Below, piece after piece: positions 14,897-23,941 of a stretch of DNA of 64,000 bases (position 1 is the first letter of the stretch; every line of letters begins with the position of its first letter). Under the pieces are notes generated by a model. It was not told the origin of the DNA. It saw only the letters and a list, made by a program, of their open reading frames with translations, and searched no databases. Source of the DNA: Bacillota bacterium (GTDB lineage: Bacteria > Bacillota > Sulfobacillia > JAJZYS01 > JAJYTV01); NCBI GenBank assembly GCA_021793215.1, contig JAJYTE010000001.1, forward strand, positions 82,329-146,328, in the 5' to 3' direction. A program made the translations under genes and the position numbers.

Positions 14897-15820
14897 ATGG
14901 AGAAGCCCCAGGGCGTCCTGGTGATGGCCTATGGAACGCCGAAGAACCCGGAGGACGTCGCTGCCTACTACACCCACATCCGTGGTGGGCGGCCGCCAGA
15001 GGAGAGGCTGCTGAGACAGCTGCAGGAGCGGTACCGCGCGATCGGCGGGCGCTCGCCCCTATACGAGATCACCCGTGCGCAGGCGAAGGGTATCGAGGAC
15101 GCGCTCCAAGAGGGAGGGGCCGGCCGCTACAAGGTCTACCTCGGCATGAAGCACACCGCGCCATTCCTCGAGGATGCCGTCGATGAGATGCATCGGGACG
15201 GCATCGAGCGGGCCGTCGCCCTCGTCCTCGCCCCCCACTTCTCGAAGATGAGCGTCGGCAGCTACTTCGACCGCATCAAGAGCCATCACGGCGAGCGCAC
15301 CCCGGAGCTGCGCTACGTCGACCATTGGCACGACGACGAGCGATTCCTGGACTTCGCCGCCGAAAGGGTCGAGCGCGAACTCGCGAAGTTCCCCGAGGAC
15401 GTGCGCGACGACGTCCGCGTCGTCTTCTCCGCGCACAGCCTGCCCGCGCGCATCCTGCGCGAGGGGGACCCGTACGCCGACCAGCTGCACGAGAGCGGCG
15501 ACGAGGTCGCCCGCCGGGTCGGTCTCAGACACTGGATGTTCGGCTGGCAGAGCGCGGGCCGTACCGAGGACGAGTGGCTGGGGCCGGACATCCGAGAGGT
15601 GATCAAGGACCTGCGCCGCGATGGCCACGGCCACATCCTCCTCTGCCCGATCGGCTTCACCTCCGACCATCTCGAGGTGCTCTACGACATCGACGTCGAG
15701 GCGCAGGCGCTGGCGCGCGATCTCGACCTCGAGCTGCGCCGCACCGAATCGCCGAACGCGGACCCCGCCTTCACGAGCGCGCTGGCCGCCGTCGCGCGGC
15801 GTCGCCTGGAGGAACCTTGA
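14897..15820 (+). CDS. hemH: Ferrochelatase (coproporphyrin ferrochelatase)
   Basis: 307 residues. It inserts Fe(II) into coproporphyrin III or protoporphyrin IX. Seen: N-terminal 'GVLVMAYGTPKNPEDVAAYY', the central 'YLGMKHTAPFLEDAV' with the metal-binding His, 'VVFSAHSLPARIL' and 'LLCPIGFTSDHLEVLYDID' with the catalytic Glu. No Fe-S cysteines are seen at the C-terminus. It starts 12 bases after hemE with GGGAGG as RBS and overlaps hemY by TTGA. In Firmicutes with HemY this enzyme acts before decarboxylation by HemQ (CpfC role); that assignment is from family knowledge. Confidence 0.95.
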   Translation: MEKPQGVLVMAYGTPKNPEDVAAYYTHIRGGRPPEERLLRQLQERYRAIGGRSPLYEITRAQAKGIEDALQEGGAGRYKVYLGMKHTAPFLEDAVDEMHRDGIERAVALVLAPHFSKMSVGSYFDRIKSHHGERTPELRYVDHWHDDERFLDFAAERVERELAKFPEDVRDDVRVVFSAHSLPARILREGDPYADQLHESGDEVARRVGLRHWMFGWQSAGRTEDEWLGPDIREVIKDLRRDGHGHILLCPIGFTSDHLEVLYDIDVEAQALARDLDLELRRTESPNADPAFTSALAAVARRRLEEP

Positions 15821-17238
15821 GCCGTGTGGCGATCCTGGGCGGGGGCCTCGCCGGACTCGCCGCCGCCTGGGAGATCCACCGAGCCTCCGGGGCCGAGGCG
15901 ATCGTGCTCGAGGCCTCGGACGCGTTCGGGGGCAAGCTTCGCTCCGAGCGTCCGCCCGGATTCGTACTGGAGGAGGGCCCGGACTCCTTTCTGGTGCGCA
16001 AGCCCGCAGCGGTCGAGATCTGCCGGGAGCTCGGGATCGAGGACGAGCTCGTCGGGGTGAACGAGACCGGTCAGGGCAGCGCCATCTTCAGCGGTGGCCG
16101 GCTGCACCCGATACCGCCCGGACTCATGATGGGACTGCCGACGGAGGTCTGGCCGTTCCTGCGCAGCGGCCTCCTATCGGGCGGCGCGAAGCTGCGCGCC
16201 CTCGGGGACCTCTTTCTCGGGCGCGATGCCGCGGCGGGCGACCGGCCGCTCGGTCCCTTCCTCGCGCGGCGGGTGGGGCGCGAGGTGGTCAGTCGGATCG
16301 TCGAGCCGCTGCTCTCCGGCATCTACGCGGGCGACGTCCAGGCGATGAGCGCGGAGGCGACCTTCCCGCAGCTTCTCGAACTGGAGCGTAGGGAGGGCTC
16401 CTTGCTGCGCGGCGCCCGAAGGCTCCGCCGCCGCACCCCACGGCCGAGCGGCGAGCGGAACCCGATGTTCATGACACTGCGCACCGGGCTCGGCCGGCTT
16501 CCGGACGCGATCTGCCGCGCGTTGCCCGCCGAATGGCTGCAGCCGAACCGCGAGGTGCGGTCCGTAAGGGCGGTGGACGGCGGGTACCGCATCGCGCTCT
16601 CGGACGGTGCGGAGTTGTCGGCGGACGCCGTCGTCGTCGCCCTGCCGGCAACCGCCGCCGCGATGTCCCTTCAGGAGCTGGCCCCGCGCACGGCGCTCGC
16701 ACTCTTCTCGATTCCCTACGCCTCCCTGGCGGTCACCGCGTTTGCCTACTCGCGCCACGAGGTCGGGCGCCCCCTGCGCGGTTCGGGATTCCTCGTGCCG
16801 CGCGACGCCGGTCTGCACATCACCGCCTGCACCTACGTCGTGAACAAGTGGCCGCACGAGAGCGAGGGCGGCATTCTGCTGCGATGCTACATGGGGCGGG
16901 CGAACGAGAGCCCGCTCGGCCGAAGCGACGAGGAGATCCTCACGGCTGCGCGGGAGGACCTGCGCCGCGTGCTCTCGATCACGGCGGAGCCTGGCCTGCA
17001 GCGCGTCTTCCGTTGGCCGGAAGGAATGCCGCAGTACACGGTGGGCCATCTCGGACGCATCGCCGAGGCGCGCGCAGGACTCTCGGAACACCCGCGGGTG
17101 CGGTTGTGCGGTGCCGCGTACGACGGAGTGGGCATCCCGGACGTCATCCGGCAGGGTCGCGAAGCGGCCCAGAGCGTGCTGGCGGCGCTAAAGTCAGCCG
17201 AGGGCGCGCAGAGGGAGGCGACGACACGCAAGGACTAG
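15817..17238 (+). CDS. hemY: Coproporphyrinogen/protoporphyrinogen oxidase
   Basis: 473 residues of the FAD-dependent HemY/CgoX family. The dinucleotide-binding motif is at the very start ('VAILGGGLAGLAAAWEI...IVLEASDAFGGKLRS'), and the C-terminal FAD contact is 'LCGAAYDGVGIPDVIRQG'. The enzyme oxidises coproporphyrinogen III to coproporphyrin III with oxygen, which implies aerobic haem synthesis. The start is the TTG at 15817, overlapping the hemH stop, with GGAGG 4 bases upstream; the track ORF begins far upstream in a shadow frame. It is part of the hemEHY operon. Confidence 0.93.
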   Translation: MSRVAILGGGLAGLAAAWEIHRASGAEAIVLEASDAFGGKLRSERPPGFVLEEGPDSFLVRKPAAVEICRELGIEDELVGVNETGQGSAIFSGGRLHPIPPGLMMGLPTEVWPFLRSGLLSGGAKLRALGDLFLGRDAAAGDRPLGPFLARRVGREVVSRIVEPLLSGIYAGDVQAMSAEATFPQLLELERREGSLLRGARRLRRRTPRPSGERNPMFMTLRTGLGRLPDAICRALPAEWLQPNREVRSVRAVDGGYRIALSDGAELSADAVVVALPATAAAMSLQELAPRTALALFSIPYASLAVTAFAYSRHEVGRPLRGSGFLVPRDAGLHITACTYVVNKWPHESEGGILLRCYMGRANESPLGRSDEEILTAAREDLRRVLSITAEPGLQRVFRWPEGMPQYTVGHLGRIAEARAGLSEHPRVRLCGAAYDGVGIPDVIRQGREAAQSVLAALKSAEGAQREATTRKD

Positions 17239-17246
17239 TCGAGGCT

Positions 17247-17987
17247 GTGCGCAGCGATCTTCTGGCGCGCCTACCCGGCGCTGCCCTGCCCGCATCGCCC
17301 TCACCAGCGCCCCTCGCGCCGCGCAGCGCGCAGGAGCTCGCGGGCCTCATAGACCACACGATGCTGAAGCCGGAAGCCGGCTGGGCTGAGGCGGAAGCAA
17401 CCTGCCGGGAGGCGGTCCAGTTGGGCTGCGCCGCCGCCTGCCTCGCCCCGCGCTTCGCGTCGCGCGCGGCCGAGCTCCTTCGCCCGAGCGGCGTGCGGCT
17501 GTGCATCGTCGTCGGGTTCCCGCACGGCAACGAGACGCCGGAGCAGAAGGCGTTCGCGGCGGCACAGGCAGCCTCTCAGGGGGCAGAGGAGATCGACATG
17601 GTCATCTCGCTTGGCGCCCTCAGAGAGGGCGAGTTCACTGCCGTGCTGCGGGAGATCGAGGGAGTGCGGGCGGCGGCGCGCGGTGCGGCGCTCAAAGTAA
17701 TCCTGGAGACGGCGCTTCTGACCGACGAGCAGAAGGTGCAGGGAGCGCTACTAGCCGCCTTGGCCGGCGCGGACTTCGTCAAGACGTCGACGGGCTTCGG
17801 TCCGGGGGGCGCCAGCGCCGAGGACGTCGCGCTGCTGCGCGTGGCGGTCGGCGGGAGGTGCGGAGTGAAGGCGTCCGGCGGCATCCGCACGATCGAGGCC
17901 GCCCAAGGGATGCTCGCGGCGGGCGCGACGCGCCTCGGCATGAGCGCGACGCGGCAGGTGCTGGCCGCCTTCGGGGAGGTCTCGTGA
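17247..17987 (+). CDS. deoC: Deoxyribose-phosphate aldolase
   Basis: About 246 residues. It splits 2-deoxyribose 5-phosphate to acetaldehyde and glyceraldehyde 3-phosphate. The TIM-barrel signatures are 'LIDHTMLKPEAG', 'VVGFPHGNETPEQKAF', 'EIDMVISLGAL', the Schiff-base lysine in 'ADFVKTSTGFGPGGAS', and 'GVKASGGIRTIEAAQGM'. I start at GTG 17247, a few bases after the hemY stop with a GAGG nearby; the first 25 residues are Pro/Ala-rich and not conserved, so a later start is possible. It is co-transcribed with pdp and cdd, giving a complete deoxynucleoside salvage route. Confidence 0.93.
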   Translation: MRSDLLARLPGAALPASPSPAPLAPRSAQELAGLIDHTMLKPEAGWAEAEATCREAVQLGCAAACLAPRFASRAAELLRPSGVRLCIVVGFPHGNETPEQKAFAAAQAASQGAEEIDMVISLGALREGEFTAVLREIEGVRAAARGAALKVILETALLTDEQKVQGALLAALAGADFVKTSTGFGPGGASAEDVALLRVAVGGRCGVKASGGIRTIEAAQGMLAAGATRLGMSATRQVLAAFGEVS

Positions 17988-19297
17988 TGCAAGGCGCACT
18001 GCAGCTGATCGAACGCAAGCGCGACGGCGGTGCGCTCACCTCGGAGGAGATCGCGGCACTCGTCGCGGGGTACGTCGCAGGGGATGTCCCAGACTACCAG
18101 ATGTCGGCCTTCCTGATGGCTGCGACGATCCGCGGGCTCGACTTCGCGGAGACCGTGGCGCTCACGGATGCCATGCTGCACTCCGGCAGGCGCCTCGACC
18201 TGCAGTCGATGCGGCCGCTCGTCGACAAGCACTCGACGGGCGGCGTCGGCGACAAGGCGAGCCTCGTGGCCGCACCGCTGCTCGTGACGCTCGGTTTCTC
18301 GGTGCCTAAGCTCTCCGGGCGCGGCCTCGGCCACACCGGCGGAACGCTCGACAAGCTGGAGTCGATCCCCGGCCTGCGCACGGACCTCTCCCGACAGGAG
18401 TTCGCTGCGATCGTCGGGCGCTACGGCCTTGCGATCGCGGCCCAGAGCGACGAGATCGTGCCGGCCGACCGGCTGCTGTACGCCCTCCGCGACGTTACGG
18501 GCACCGTCGAGTCGCTGCCGCTGATCGCCTCCTCGATCATGAGCAAGAAGCTCGCAGTCCCCTCGCGCCTGATCGTGCTGGACGTCAAGGTGGGGGACGG
18601 GGCCTTCTTCGGCACGCAGCAGCAGGCGGAGGAGTTCGCGGCGATGGCGATCGCGCTGGGGAAGGCATTCGGGCGCGCGACCTGCGCCGTCTTGACGCGG
18701 ATGGACGCGCCGCTCGGAAGGACGGTGGGCAACGCGCTCGAGGTCGAGGAGGCCATCCGGTGCCTACGGGGTGAGGGGCCCGAGGACCTCGCCGAGGTCG
18801 CGGCCGCGCTCTCGGCCCAGGCGCTCTGCGCAGTGCACGGCGCGACGTGGGAGGAAGCGGTCGCGGCGGCGCAGACCGCGCTCGCGAGCGGCGAGCCGCT
18901 CGAGCGCTTTCGATTCTGGATCAAGACGCAGGGAGGCGACGCGCGCTGCGTCGACGATCCCGCGCTGCTTGTGCGCGCCGCGCGCAGCCGGGAGCTTCCC
19001 GCGCCGCGCGGCGGCTACCTGAGCCGCATCGCCGCGCGCGCTGTGGGCGACGCGGCGCGGCTCACGGGTGCGGGTCGCCTGCGCAAGGGCGACGCGATCG
19101 ACCATGGCGCCGGTGTCGAACTGCTGCGCGGTGTCGGCGACGAAGTGGCGCAGGGAGAACCCGTGCTGCGCCTCTGGGCGGCGAGCGCAGAGCGCCTCCA
19201 GGCAGCGCAGGAGCGCCTCGAGGGCGCCATCGCCGTCGAGGAGCTCCCGCCCTCGCGACAGTCGCGCGTCGTGCGCAGGATGGGGGGAGACGAGTGA
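17987..19297 (+). CDS. pdp: Pyrimidine-nucleoside phosphorylase
   Basis: 436 residues. It phosphorolyses uridine and thymidine to base and (deoxy)ribose 1-phosphate. Signatures: 'ALTDAMLHSGRRLDL', 'DKHSTGGVGDKASLV' and 'GRGLGHTGGTLDKLESIPG', the glycosyltransferase family 3 phosphate and base sites. The C-terminal PYNP domain is complete ('GDEVAQGEPVLRLWA'). The ATG at 17987 shares its A with the deoC stop and has GGGGAGGT 7 bases upstream; the GTG one codon earlier is an alternative. Length fits the Gram-positive dual-specificity Pdp better than proteobacterial DeoA. Confidence 0.95.
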   Translation: MQGALQLIERKRDGGALTSEEIAALVAGYVAGDVPDYQMSAFLMAATIRGLDFAETVALTDAMLHSGRRLDLQSMRPLVDKHSTGGVGDKASLVAAPLLVTLGFSVPKLSGRGLGHTGGTLDKLESIPGLRTDLSRQEFAAIVGRYGLAIAAQSDEIVPADRLLYALRDVTGTVESLPLIASSIMSKKLAVPSRLIVLDVKVGDGAFFGTQQQAEEFAAMAIALGKAFGRATCAVLTRMDAPLGRTVGNALEVEEAIRCLRGEGPEDLAEVAAALSAQALCAVHGATWEEAVAAAQTALASGEPLERFRFWIKTQGGDARCVDDPALLVRAARSRELPAPRGGYLSRIAARAVGDAARLTGAGRLRKGDAIDHGAGVELLRGVGDEVAQGEPVLRLWAASAERLQAAQERLEGAIAVEELPPSRQSRVVRRMGGDE

Positions 19298-19713
19298 CCG
19301 CAGAAACGTCGCCGCCGCGAGATCTGCTGGACGCCGCGCGCGCGGCCCAGGCGAGAGCGTATGCGCCCTACTCGAAGTTCCGGGTTGGCGCCGCCGTCCG
19401 CGTGCCAGACGGCTCCGTCGTCGCGGGCGCGAACGTCGAGAACGCGTCCTATGGCCTTGCGTGCTGCGCGGAACGCACCGCCGTCTTCTCGGCGGTGGCA
19501 GGGGGCGCGCGCGAGATCGTAGAGGTACTGGTGGTGGGGGAGACCGACCGGCCGGTGCCGCCCTGCGGCGCCTGCCGCCAGGTGCTCTCGGAGTTCGCCC
19601 CGCCGCAGGCGGTCGTCTGGCTCGTGGGGCGCGAGGGACGCGTGTCGCGCACGACCATTGGCGAGATCCTGCCTGACGCCTTCGGTCCGAAAGAACTCGG
19701 CATCACGCCCTGA
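19294..19713 (+). CDS. cdd: Cytidine deaminase
   Basis: 139 residues, the small tetrameric type. It deaminates cytidine and deoxycytidine. Zinc and catalytic residues are visible in 'NASYGLACCAERTAVF' (Cys ligand, proton-shuttling Glu) and 'PPCGACRQVLSEF' (two Cys ligands), giving the all-Cys zinc site of Gram-positive enzymes. The N-terminal 'ARAYAPYSKFRVGAAV' is standard. It starts at GTG 19294 overlapping the pdp stop (GTGA) and closes the hemE operon. Confidence 0.96.
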   Translation: MTAETSPPRDLLDAARAAQARAYAPYSKFRVGAAVRVPDGSVVAGANVENASYGLACCAERTAVFSAVAGGAREIVEVLVVGETDRPVPPCGACRQVLSEFAPPQAVVWLVGREGRVSRTTIGEILPDAFGPKELGITP

Positions 19714-19720
19714 GGCGCGA

Positions 19721-19754
19721 AGGCCCCGGGTGCGATGAGCACCCAGGGCTTTTG
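19721..19754 (+). terminator. Terminator of the hemE-cdd operon
   Basis: Stem GCCCcGGGTGC / GCACCCaGGGC with a 5-base loop followed by TTTT, just after the cdd stop. Confidence 0.75.
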
Positions 19755-19765
19755 CGTACTCGCGC

Positions 19766-20704
19766 TCAGCGGGCGGTGGCGCTCCGTACGATGCGGCTTT
19801 GGCAGATCGCGGCGAGCGCACAAGTCGTGCAACCGTCGCACGGGTCCTCGCGCACCTGCTGCACGCCGTCCCGCTCACCGTCGCGCCGGGCGCGGCGGGA
19901 TGCGAGATCGACCGGCGGGCGGCCATGCGCCGGGTCCCCTCCGGACCCGGGATCGCCGTCGGGCCCGTCGAGGCCGATGCGGCGGGCGTGCACCGAGATG
20001 TCGTTCGCCACGCGGCCGAGCATGTCGTCTCCGGAGAACCCGAGCACCTCGGCGTCCACGCCGAGCGCATCCTGCATGTCCTGCATGATCTTCAGGAGCT
20101 CGTCGCGCATGTCGCGCAGCGCCTTGCGCCGCTCCGGCGAAAGGTGTGGCATCGCGCGCGAGAGGTACTCGTCGCAGAAGGCCTGGTGGCGGGATTCGTC
20201 AACCAGGATGCGCTGCGACATGTCGCCGAACAGGGCATCCTGCCGAGTCTTCGAGAAGAGCTGGTAGAACTGCTTCGCGAACAGGTCCGAAACCAGGATG
20301 CCGAACACCCAGTCGACCCGGTCTCCCTGCCGCAGCCTGTGGTGGTAGCGCAGCATGGCAGGCAGCTTGCGGATCGAGACGGGGTCGTGCTGCAGGCGCC
20401 GGTACAGGCGCGTCAACGCTTCGAAGTGGCGGGCTTCGTCCAGCAGGAACGTCGAAAGGTAGAGCTGACCGGTCGACTCGCCAGCCATGGCGAGCTGGGG
20501 CAGGACGTTCGAGGCGCCCAGCATGGCCGACTGTTCACCGAGGTAGACGGGGCTGAGGACGCGTGCCAGAGCCTCGCTCTCCCGGTCGGACAACTCGAGG
20601 GGAGCGCTCCAGTCGATGTCGTCGGACGTCCAGTTGACGTGGGCGCCCTTGTGATAGAGGCGTAGGAGAAGATCATCGCTAAGATCCGGCATGAGACGGA
20701 ACAT
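19766..20704 (-). CDS. Ribonucleotide reductase R2-like di-iron protein with C-terminal Cys cluster
   Basis: About 312 residues of ferritin-like helices. Candidate metal ligands are Glu in 'VYLGEQSAML', Glu and His in 'LLDEARHFEALTR' and Glu and His in 'LVDESRHQAFCDEYL'. The helix where R2 proteins carry another Glu reads 'ILVSDLFAKQFYQLF', so Asp or nothing may serve. The C-terminal 80 residues are charged, Pro/Gly-rich and end with 'CDGCTTCALAAIC', a CxxCxxCx5C cluster that could bind Fe-S or zinc. No R1 (nrdA/nrdE) gene is near, so it is more likely an oxidase of the R2-like group than a working RNR subunit. The ATG at 20704 has GCGAGG upstream; the TTG at 20743 is less likely. Confidence 0.75.
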   Translation of the reverse strand: MFRLMPDLSDDLLLRLYHKGAHVNWTSDDIDWSAPLELSDRESEALARVLSPVYLGEQSAMLGASNVLPQLAMAGESTGQLYLSTFLLDEARHFEALTRLYRRLQHDPVSIRKLPAMLRYHHRLRQGDRVDWVFGILVSDLFAKQFYQLFSKTRQDALFGDMSQRILVDESRHQAFCDEYLSRAMPHLSPERRKALRDMRDELLKIMQDMQDALGVDAEVLGFSGDDMLGRVANDISVHARRIGLDGPDGDPGSGGDPAHGRPPVDLASRRARRDGERDGVQQVREDPCDGCTTCALAAICQSRIVRSATAR

Positions 20705-20776
20705 GTGTAGCCTCGCTTTCGGGGCCTCACAGCCCTCCACCAATACATTACCATATCCGGGCCCTTGTATGGGCGC

Positions 20777-22099
20777 TCAGCGCACCTTGCGCACCTGCCA
20801 GACGAGCACCGATCCAACCAGGAAGAAGATGCCCGTCCACGCGAAGAGCGTGCGGTAGGAGGCTGCGAGCCCCAGGCTAGGGATGACGAGCTGGGCGAGG
20901 AGCCATCCGAGGCCGTAGGCCAGGAGCTGCGCCCCCGTCGTGGAGACGCTCCAGATCCCCATGTCGCGCGCGGCGCCAGCGCCCGGCAATGTGTCGACGA
21001 CGAGTGCCCAGTCGACGGACTGGTATGCGCCGTAGCCCAGGCCGAACACCGCGGAGGCCATGAACACGAGCGTCAGGCTGTGCGAGAAGACGAAGAGCAG
21101 GGCGCAGATGCCTTGCAGGACGCCCGCCAGGCAGACGATCAGCCGCCGACTGCGCACGATGTCGGAGAGGCGGCCCAGCACGAACGCCGCGATGGCGGCG
21201 GCGATCGAGAGGATTATTAGGATGAGGAAGACGTCGGTGTCCGGGTGCAAAATGCCCAGGACGAACCGCAGGTAGTAGAAGAGGTACTGCTGCAGGACGT
21301 AGAGGCCGGCCATCACCAGGAAGCGGGTGGCGAAGACCCACCAGAAGTCGCGGTAGGCGGCACCATGCACGAAGAAGCCGGCGAACTGGGCGCGCAGGTT
21401 GCGCCGCGGCAGATCGAGCGAAGGGGGCTCCGCGACGTAGCCGAGGGTGACGAGCAACGCCGCCGCCGTCATGGCGACCGTGGTCCAGACGAAGGCGAAG
21501 ATCGAGGTGAACGCGGCGAGCACGCCGCCGATCACGGTTCCCGCCTGGTTGAACATGCCCATGTAGCCGCTCGCCTCGCCACGCTGCTCGGGCGGGACGA
21601 GGTCCGGGATGAGGCCCTGGTAGGACGCCTGCGCGACGTTGTTGAGGAACTGCAGCCCCATGAGGCCGATCACGAACAGGAGAACCGAGCGGGTGTACGC
21701 GAGCACGAGCAGGGACGCGAACGTCCCGATCGTCCCCCAGATCATCAGGGGGCGCCGCCTGCCCATGCGTGCGCGCACGTTGTCCGAGAGGACACCGAAG
21801 ACCGGCAGTACGATGCTCGCGACGAGCGTCCCGAGGACGCCGGTCCAGGAGTAGAGACCGGTGGCCGCTCCGTTGCCCACGAGTGAGGCGACCTTCTCCG
21901 GAAGGATGATCAGCAGCAGCCCAGTCCACATCGTGAGGTTCGGCAGCCAGTAGATGCCGAGCGCCATCTGGTTCCACAGGCCGAGGCGGTGCCTTCCCGG
22001 CCAGCCGAGGTACGGGGAGCCCTCGGAGATCACCGGCGGCTGGGCGCTCGGGCAGTGCGCACGGGCATCGGTAGTCCTCCTTTCCGGCGTCGGCGCCAT
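20777..22099 (-). CDS. MFS transporter of the SLC45/GPH-like type
   Basis: Roughly 440 residues with 12 predicted membrane helices. The loop 2-3 signature 'GVLSDNVRARMGRRRPLM' and 'LIPDLVPPEQRGEASG' are typical of sugar- or glycoside-type MFS carriers. It is a clear paralogue of the 48572-49828 gene, sharing the N-terminal 'SPYLGWPG..R', the block 'YRDFWWVFATRFLVM' and the C-terminal 'GSVLVWQVRKV'. The start is uncertain: ATG 22099 is given, GTG 22033 would put the start closer to the paralogue, and the track start at 22360 is too long. The substrate is unknown. Confidence 0.85.
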   Translation of the reverse strand: MAPTPERRTTDARAHCPSAQPPVISEGSPYLGWPGRHRLGLWNQMALGIYWLPNLTMWTGLLLIILPEKVASLVGNGAATGLYSWTGVLGTLVASIVLPVFGVLSDNVRARMGRRRPLMIWGTIGTFASLLVLAYTRSVLLFVIGLMGLQFLNNVAQASYQGLIPDLVPPEQRGEASGYMGMFNQAGTVIGGVLAAFTSIFAFVWTTVAMTAAALLVTLGYVAEPPSLDLPRRNLRAQFAGFFVHGAAYRDFWWVFATRFLVMAGLYVLQQYLFYYLRFVLGILHPDTDVFLILIILSIAAAIAAFVLGRLSDIVRSRRLIVCLAGVLQGICALLFVFSHSLTLVFMASAVFGLGYGAYQSVDWALVVDTLPGAGAARDMGIWSVSTTGAQLLAYGLGWLLAQLVIPSLGLAASYRTLFAWTGIFFLVGSVLVWQVRKVR

Positions 22100-22337
22100 C
22101 GGCGCCGAGTGGCCTGCGGTGACGTTCTTTGGGCGGCGCGCCCAATCCTGCGAGGTGCGGGGGCGAACGCGCGTCCGGCGCGACAACGCATCCTGGAGGA
22201 CGAGACGACGCGGGCGGAGAAGACTGCGGGGCCGATCGTTGCCCCGCATTGCGCGCCTAGGCGCTTTCTGGCCGGCCGGCGGACGGAATGTCTGCAGTCC
22301 TCCTCCCCTTGGGAAGAACTCGAAGAGGGGTGCATCC

Positions 22338-23246
22338 TTGCCGCAGGAGACGGAACCCAAGGTCAGCGTGATCGTTCCAGCCTACAACGCGACGCAGACG
22401 ATCGCGGCGGCGCTGCGCAGCGCCCTTACGCAGGACCTTGCGCCGCACGAGGTGATCGTCGTGGACGACGGCTCCAAGGACGGCACCGCCGACCTCGTGT
22501 CCCGCGACTTCCCCGACGTGCGCCTCGTGCGCCAGGAGAACGCCGGACCCAGCGCAGCGCGCAACGCTGCCGCCGCTCTCGCCGAGGGGGAGTGGCTCGC
22601 CTTCCTGGACGCGGACGACCTGTGGTTGCCGCAGAAGCTGCAGTTGCAGGCGAAGGCGCTCGCGGGGGCTCAAGACGTCGGCATGTGCTCCACGAGCTGG
22701 GTGCGCGACATGAGCCAGGCACCGCAGCGCATTGCGACCGGGAGTATCCCGACGCGCCGCATTACCTGGGGCGAGATCCTGCGCCTCAACCGCTTTCAGA
22801 CCTCTACCGCCCTCGTGAGACGAGACCTTTGGACCCGCGTCGGAGGATTCCGGCCGGAGATCGATGGAACCGAGGATTGGGACTTCTGGATGCGCGTCGC
22901 GCAGTACACGGATGACCTTCACCTCGAGCTGCCGCTCGTCGTCTACCGCGACGAGCAGGCCAGCTACAGCAAGAACTCGCGGCGCGTCTACGACGCGATG
23001 CATCGCATGCTGAGGAAGATGGGTCCGCCGGACGGTCCGATCGAGGCGCGGGAGATGCGTCGCCTCGTCGCCTGGCACGACGTCCGATTCGCCTACGCCT
23101 TCTGGCGGTTGCACCGCGCGGAGGATCTGCGCTACGCCCTGCGCCATGGGCGGCAGGAGGCGTCCGGGTGGCTCCTTGCGCGCGCGGCGATCTTCGAGTT
23201 TCTCCCCTACATCATGGGAAGGGGCGCGCGCCGGGTCTCGCGGTAG
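22338..23246 (+). CDS. Family 2 glycosyltransferase
   Basis: About 302 residues. The GT-A fold starts at once with 'VSVIVPAYNATQTIAAALRSAL', then 'VIVVDDGSKDGTADLV' and the metal-binding 'LAFLDADDLWLPQKL'; a probable acceptor site is 'GTEDWDFWMRV'. It would transfer a sugar from a nucleotide donor to a surface glycan. The TTG at 22338 with GAGGGG upstream is chosen; the track ORF begins 384 bases earlier in non-conserved sequence. Its last 40 bases overlap the end of the convergent deacetylase gene. Confidence 0.88.
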   Translation: MPQETEPKVSVIVPAYNATQTIAAALRSALTQDLAPHEVIVVDDGSKDGTADLVSRDFPDVRLVRQENAGPSAARNAAAALAEGEWLAFLDADDLWLPQKLQLQAKALAGAQDVGMCSTSWVRDMSQAPQRIATGSIPTRRITWGEILRLNRFQTSTALVRRDLWTRVGGFRPEIDGTEDWDFWMRVAQYTDDLHLELPLVVYRDEQASYSKNSRRVYDAMHRMLRKMGPPDGPIEAREMRRLVAWHDVRFAYAFWRLHRAEDLRYALRHGRQEASGWLLARAAIFEFLPYIMGRGARRVSR

Positions 23247-23941
23247 GAGAAGCTGCGCGCGGAGCGCAGGAGTTCGCCCACGCTGCATATCGTGTAGCCC
23301 TGCGCCTTGAGCTCCGGCAGGAGCGTGCGCAGGGCCGCAAGCGTCGGCAGGCGGGCCGCAGTCGGCGGACCGTCGTGCATCAGCACGATCGCACCGGGAG
23401 CGGCCTGCTCCCGAATGACCCGGACGATCTTCGCCGTCGACACGTTCATCGAGTCGCGGGGGTCGATGGACCAGCCGACCAGGCGGTAGCCGAGCGATGC
23501 CACCGCCTGGCGGACGCGGGGCCCTCCGATCCCTCCGGGGAGCCGGTAGAGCGTTGGGCGCGGCACGTTGGCGCTGACGATCGCCTGCTCGCCCGCGCGG
23601 ACCTCCGCGAGCGCGGCCTCGCCGTCGTCCGAGCGCAGGTAGAGGTGGCGCATGCCGTGGTTCGCGATCTCCATGCCTGCGGCGCGCAACTGCCGGATCA
23701 TCGCGGGGTTCTTCGTCGCCTCGGTGCCGATCAGGAAGAAGGTCGCGTGCGCGCCGTAGCGCTGCAGCAGTGCGATGAACTGCGGCGTGTACTGTTCGTT
23801 CGGCCCATCGTCGAACGTGAAGGCAATACGGCGCTCGCTGGTGAGGACGCGCTGGACCACGGGTGGTGCCGTCTGGGGCGGCGCCGGAGCAACGGGGCTG
23901 AGGGCCGCGACGGTGCAGAGCGGAAGCGCGAGCAGGTGCAA
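23207..23941 (-). CDS. Secreted polysaccharide deacetylase
   Basis: 244 residues. A signal peptide is likely (MHLLALPLCTVAALSP). The NodB domain is complete: 'RIAFTFDDGPNEQYTP' with the catalytic and metal-binding Asp pair, 'MEIANHGMRHLYL' in the place of the usual H(S/T)xxH motif, 'YRLPGGIGGPRVRQ' with the Arg, and 'GAIVLMHDGPP' with the C-terminal His. It removes N-acetyl groups from peptidoglycan or another hexosamine glycan. The 3' end overlaps the glycosyltransferase gene by 40 bases tail to tail. RBS GGAGGCATCG precedes the start. Confidence 0.9.
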   Translation of the reverse strand: MHLLALPLCTVAALSPVAPAPPQTAPPVVQRVLTSERRIAFTFDDGPNEQYTPQFIALLQRYGAHATFFLIGTEATKNPAMIRQLRAAGMEIANHGMRHLYLRSDDGEAALAEVRAGEQAIVSANVPRPTLYRLPGGIGGPRVRQAVASLGYRLVGWSIDPRDSMNVSTAKIVRVIREQAAPGAIVLMHDGPPTAARLPTLAALRTLLPELKAQGYTICSVGELLRSARSFSYRETRRAPLPMM

